Of a DNA stretch of 7,689 bases, positions 6,340 to 7,689 are shown one piece after another (position 1 is the stretch's first letter; each line of letters begins with the position of its first letter). The notes under the pieces were generated by a model, which saw nothing but the letters and a program-made list of their open reading frames with translations, did not search any database and was not told where the DNA came from. The stretch is from assembly GCA_003499955.1 (NCBI GenBank), contig DNRP01000066.1:8091-15779 (forward strand), in the 5' to 3' direction. The DNA is from Cyanobacteria bacterium UBA9971 (GTDB lineage: Bacteria; Cyanobacteriota; Vampirovibrionia; Gastranaerophilales; UBA9971). A program made the translations under genes and the position numbers.

Positions 6340-6927
6340 TTAACTTCCAAAGAATCTTGACATTAAACTTGGCGGTCTAAGTGCATCATTTTTAGCGTTT
6401 TCTGCTTCTGCTTGCGCAATTTTTACTGCTTCTTCAGTAGTTTTTGCCACTTTTTTACCTCTTGCAAAAAAGCGTCCGAATACACCTTCCATATCTTTTT
6501 TATCAATAATTCTGCCCGGATCTTTCTTGCTTACTAAACGTTGGCAGGTTTCCAAAAGAGTTTCGGGCGGAAGTATATCTCCCGGATGAGGATTGCCCAT
6601 TTCTTCCACACGAAATTTCTTTGCAGGTTCTAAAATATCACTTAATGTCTTTTTCACAAAATCGGGTAAACTAAGACCTTTATGGTTGAAAAAGCCTTCT
6701 TCAGAGCCATGCGCGTTTTTAGTATAGATAGAACTAATTCCAATACCAACATCTGCTTTTAAGTCTTTTTCTACTCGTTTAATAAGATCAGCATTAGCCA
6801 CAAAAGCGTCTTTTATTCCGGTTTCAGTAAGTTCAGCTAATTTAAAATTTGTTTTTAAAGTTTTAGCAAGCTTATTTAAAGGTTGAACACTTCCTGAAAA
6901 AGCAATATTATTTAAATCGGCGCGCAT
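6340..6927 (-). CDS. Uncharacterised 195-residue protein with N-terminal NIAFSG motif
   Basis: I do not recognise this family. The start at ATG 6927 is supported by AGGGAG 9 nt upstream (6937-6942). The protein begins MRADLNNIAFSG and is soluble, with no signal peptide or membrane helix. The centre (about 53-120) alternates charged helices with a Gly-rich stretch (DVGIGISSIYTKNAHGSEEG) and a proline-containing segment MGNPHPGDILPPETLLE. Residues 150-185 form an Ala/Lys/Glu-rich helix (KKVAKTTEEAVKIAQAEAEN), and the C-terminus is the short tail PPSLMSRFFGS. Repeated FGRFF/SRFFGS phrases near the end are notable. It runs in the same direction as mnmA, 105 bp downstream of it, so co-transcription is possible. 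It faces the amidohydrolase gene with an 8-bp gap. Codon use matches the neighbours. An initial short hydrophobic-aromatic motif of the type I-x-F-x-G looks like a lineage-specific tag, but this is my impression only. Confidence 0.85.
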   Translation of the reverse strand: MRADLNNIAFSGSVQPLNKLAKTLKTNFKLAELTETGIKDAFVANADLIKRVEKDLKADVGIGISSIYTKNAHGSEEGFFNHKGLSLPDFVKKTLSDILEPAKKFRVEEMGNPHPGDILPPETLLETCQRLVSKKDPGRIIDKKDMEGVFGRFFARGKKVAKTTEEAVKIAQAEAENAKNDALRPPSLMSRFFGS

Positions 6928-7032
6928 ATTTCGAATCTCCCTTCAAGCAGTTTCATTATCTATGAATTTAATGTTCCTAAATAATAAAAAATGCTTTATT
7001 TGAAAGACATGTTAAATTTTATTTACATTTTT

Positions 7033-7689
7033 TTACTTTATCCAACCACCGCAAAGAACATATTCATTATTCATATCATAAAAAACAGCAGCCTGTCCGG
7101 GAGTTATGGCGAATTGCGGTTCTTTAAGTTTCACATGAAGCGAATTTTTACCTGTTTTTATAATAATAGCTTCTTTCGCTGCTGAATTATAACGAATCTT
7201 TGTCATCGCGGAAAATTCCTGCATATCTGCATATTCTTGCTGCTGCCAGTTAACATTTTCCACATCAAATTCCTGACTTGAAAGCAAGTCTTTAAATCCG
7301 ACATAAATTTTATTTTCGTCAGGATCTGTAGAAATTACATATAAGGGTTCGCTTGCAGCTATACCAATGCCTTTTCGTTGACCTATCGTAAAATTAAAAG
7401 CTCCTTTGTGAATTCCCAGAACTTTTCCTGTTTTATAATCTATTATTTCGCCATTTTTTTCGCCAAATTTGCTTAAAAGATAAGATTGTGTAGTTTCCGG
7501 CGGACAAATAAAACAAACATCCTGACTTTCTTTGCTATTAGCAGAAACCAGTTGATTATTCCGCGCAATTTCTTTGACTTTTGTCTTATCCATATTCCCA
7601 AGAGGAAATAAAGTCTTTGAAAGCTGCTTTTGAGTCAGCGCAAAAAGCATATAAGACTGGTCTTTTTTAGGATCTTCACCTCTATAAAG
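7033..7689 (-). CDS. mnmA: tRNA-specific 2-thiouridylase MnmA, C-terminal part (5' end outside window)
   Basis: MnmA installs sulfur on U34 of the tRNAs for Lys, Glu and Gln, using ATP and a persulfide relay. The frame is open to the right edge: upstream of the internal ATG at 7650 it reads YRGEDPKKDQSYMLF, which contains the family's KDQSY motif, so the N-terminal PP-loop ATPase half lies outside the window. About 218 residues are visible. The segment SKESQDVCFICP carries the conserved catalytic cysteine in DVCFI (codon 7513-7515); a second cysteine lies three residues on. GAFNFTIGQRKGIGIA and EPLYVISTDPDENKIYVG mark the central beta-domain, and ITPGQAAVFYD followed by VLCGGWI is the usual C-terminal signature. 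The gene ends with TAA at 7033-7035. Downstream there is only a weak AT-rich hairpin, so read-through into the 195-residue gene is possible. Confidence 0.96.
   Translation of the reverse strand, partial: LYRGEDPKKDQSYMLFALTQKQLSKTLFPLGNMDKTKVKEIARNNQLVSANSKESQDVCFICPPETTQSYLLSKFGEKNGEIIDYKTGKVLGIHKGAFNFTIGQRKGIGIAASEPLYVISTDPDENKIYVGFKDLLSSQEFDVENVNWQQQEYADMQEFSAMTKIRYNSAAKEAIIIKTGKNSLHVKLKEPQFAITPGQAAVFYDMNNEYVLCGGWIK

Noticed and set aside
6943..7032. Terminator or promoter between mnmA and the 195-residue gene
   Set aside because: Only an AT-only imperfect hairpin (AAATAAA/TTTATT) and weak -10-like hexamers such as GATAAT without a fitting -35 are seen; in such AT-rich DNA these are expected by chance.
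6991..7185. Plus-strand 64-codon frame antisense to mnmA
   Set aside because: Shadow of the well-supported mnmA gene; no ribosome binding site and no recognisable protein features.

Overview
The window is AT-rich and bacterial, with no rRNA, tRNA, CRISPR array or complete transposase gene. Complete and partial genes are packed on both strands. The lineage cannot be fixed from sequence alone. The cyanobacterial-style multi-GAF histidine kinase, the low GC, the small AT-rich genes with good Shine-Dalgarno sites and the intergenic palindromes suggest a host-associated, AT-rich group, possibly a non-photosynthetic cyanobacterial relative (Vampirovibrionia/Gastranaerophilales). That is a guess, not a result.

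Layout. (1) 1-2652, plus strand: the 3' part of a large membrane sensor histidine kinase with HAMP, three GAF-like domains and a HisKA/HATPase core; its start lies left of the window. (2) 2649-3731, minus strand: a complete MsmK/UgpC/MalK-type sugar ABC transporter ATPase with no permease beside it; it overlaps the kinase stop by 4 bp. (3) 3732-4371: a repeat-rich zone holding a 144-bp nested palindrome, a 55-residue single-pass membrane protein gene, a candidate terminator, and a second repeat of the same TGTCATTGCG family that forms the 3' end of the next gene. (4) 4315-4782, minus strand: a stand-alone receiver-domain response regulator whose last 18 residues come from the repeat. (5) 4824-5238: a MITE-like element of about 411 bp with long imperfect terminal inverted repeats and possible TA target duplications. 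It fills the divergent control region between the response regulator and the next operon. (6) 5337-6331, plus strand: a 52-residue protein gene coupled by an ATGA overlap to a nitrilase-superfamily amidohydrolase resembling beta-ureidopropionase. (7) 6340-6927, minus strand: a 195-residue protein I do not recognise. (8) 7033-7689, minus strand: the C-terminal part of the tRNA 2-thiouridylase MnmA, cut by the right edge.

How it fits together. The genes do not form one pathway: signalling (kinase, receiver), sugar uptake energy supply, C-N bond hydrolysis of a carbamoyl or amide compound, and tRNA modification. The only clear operon is the 52-residue gene plus the amidohydrolase. The most unusual content is the non-coding part. 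Two short palindromic repeats sit at the 3' ends of two successive minus-strand genes, one having become coding sequence, and a third, unrelated element sits in a divergent promoter region. I found no convincing new defence or metabolic system.
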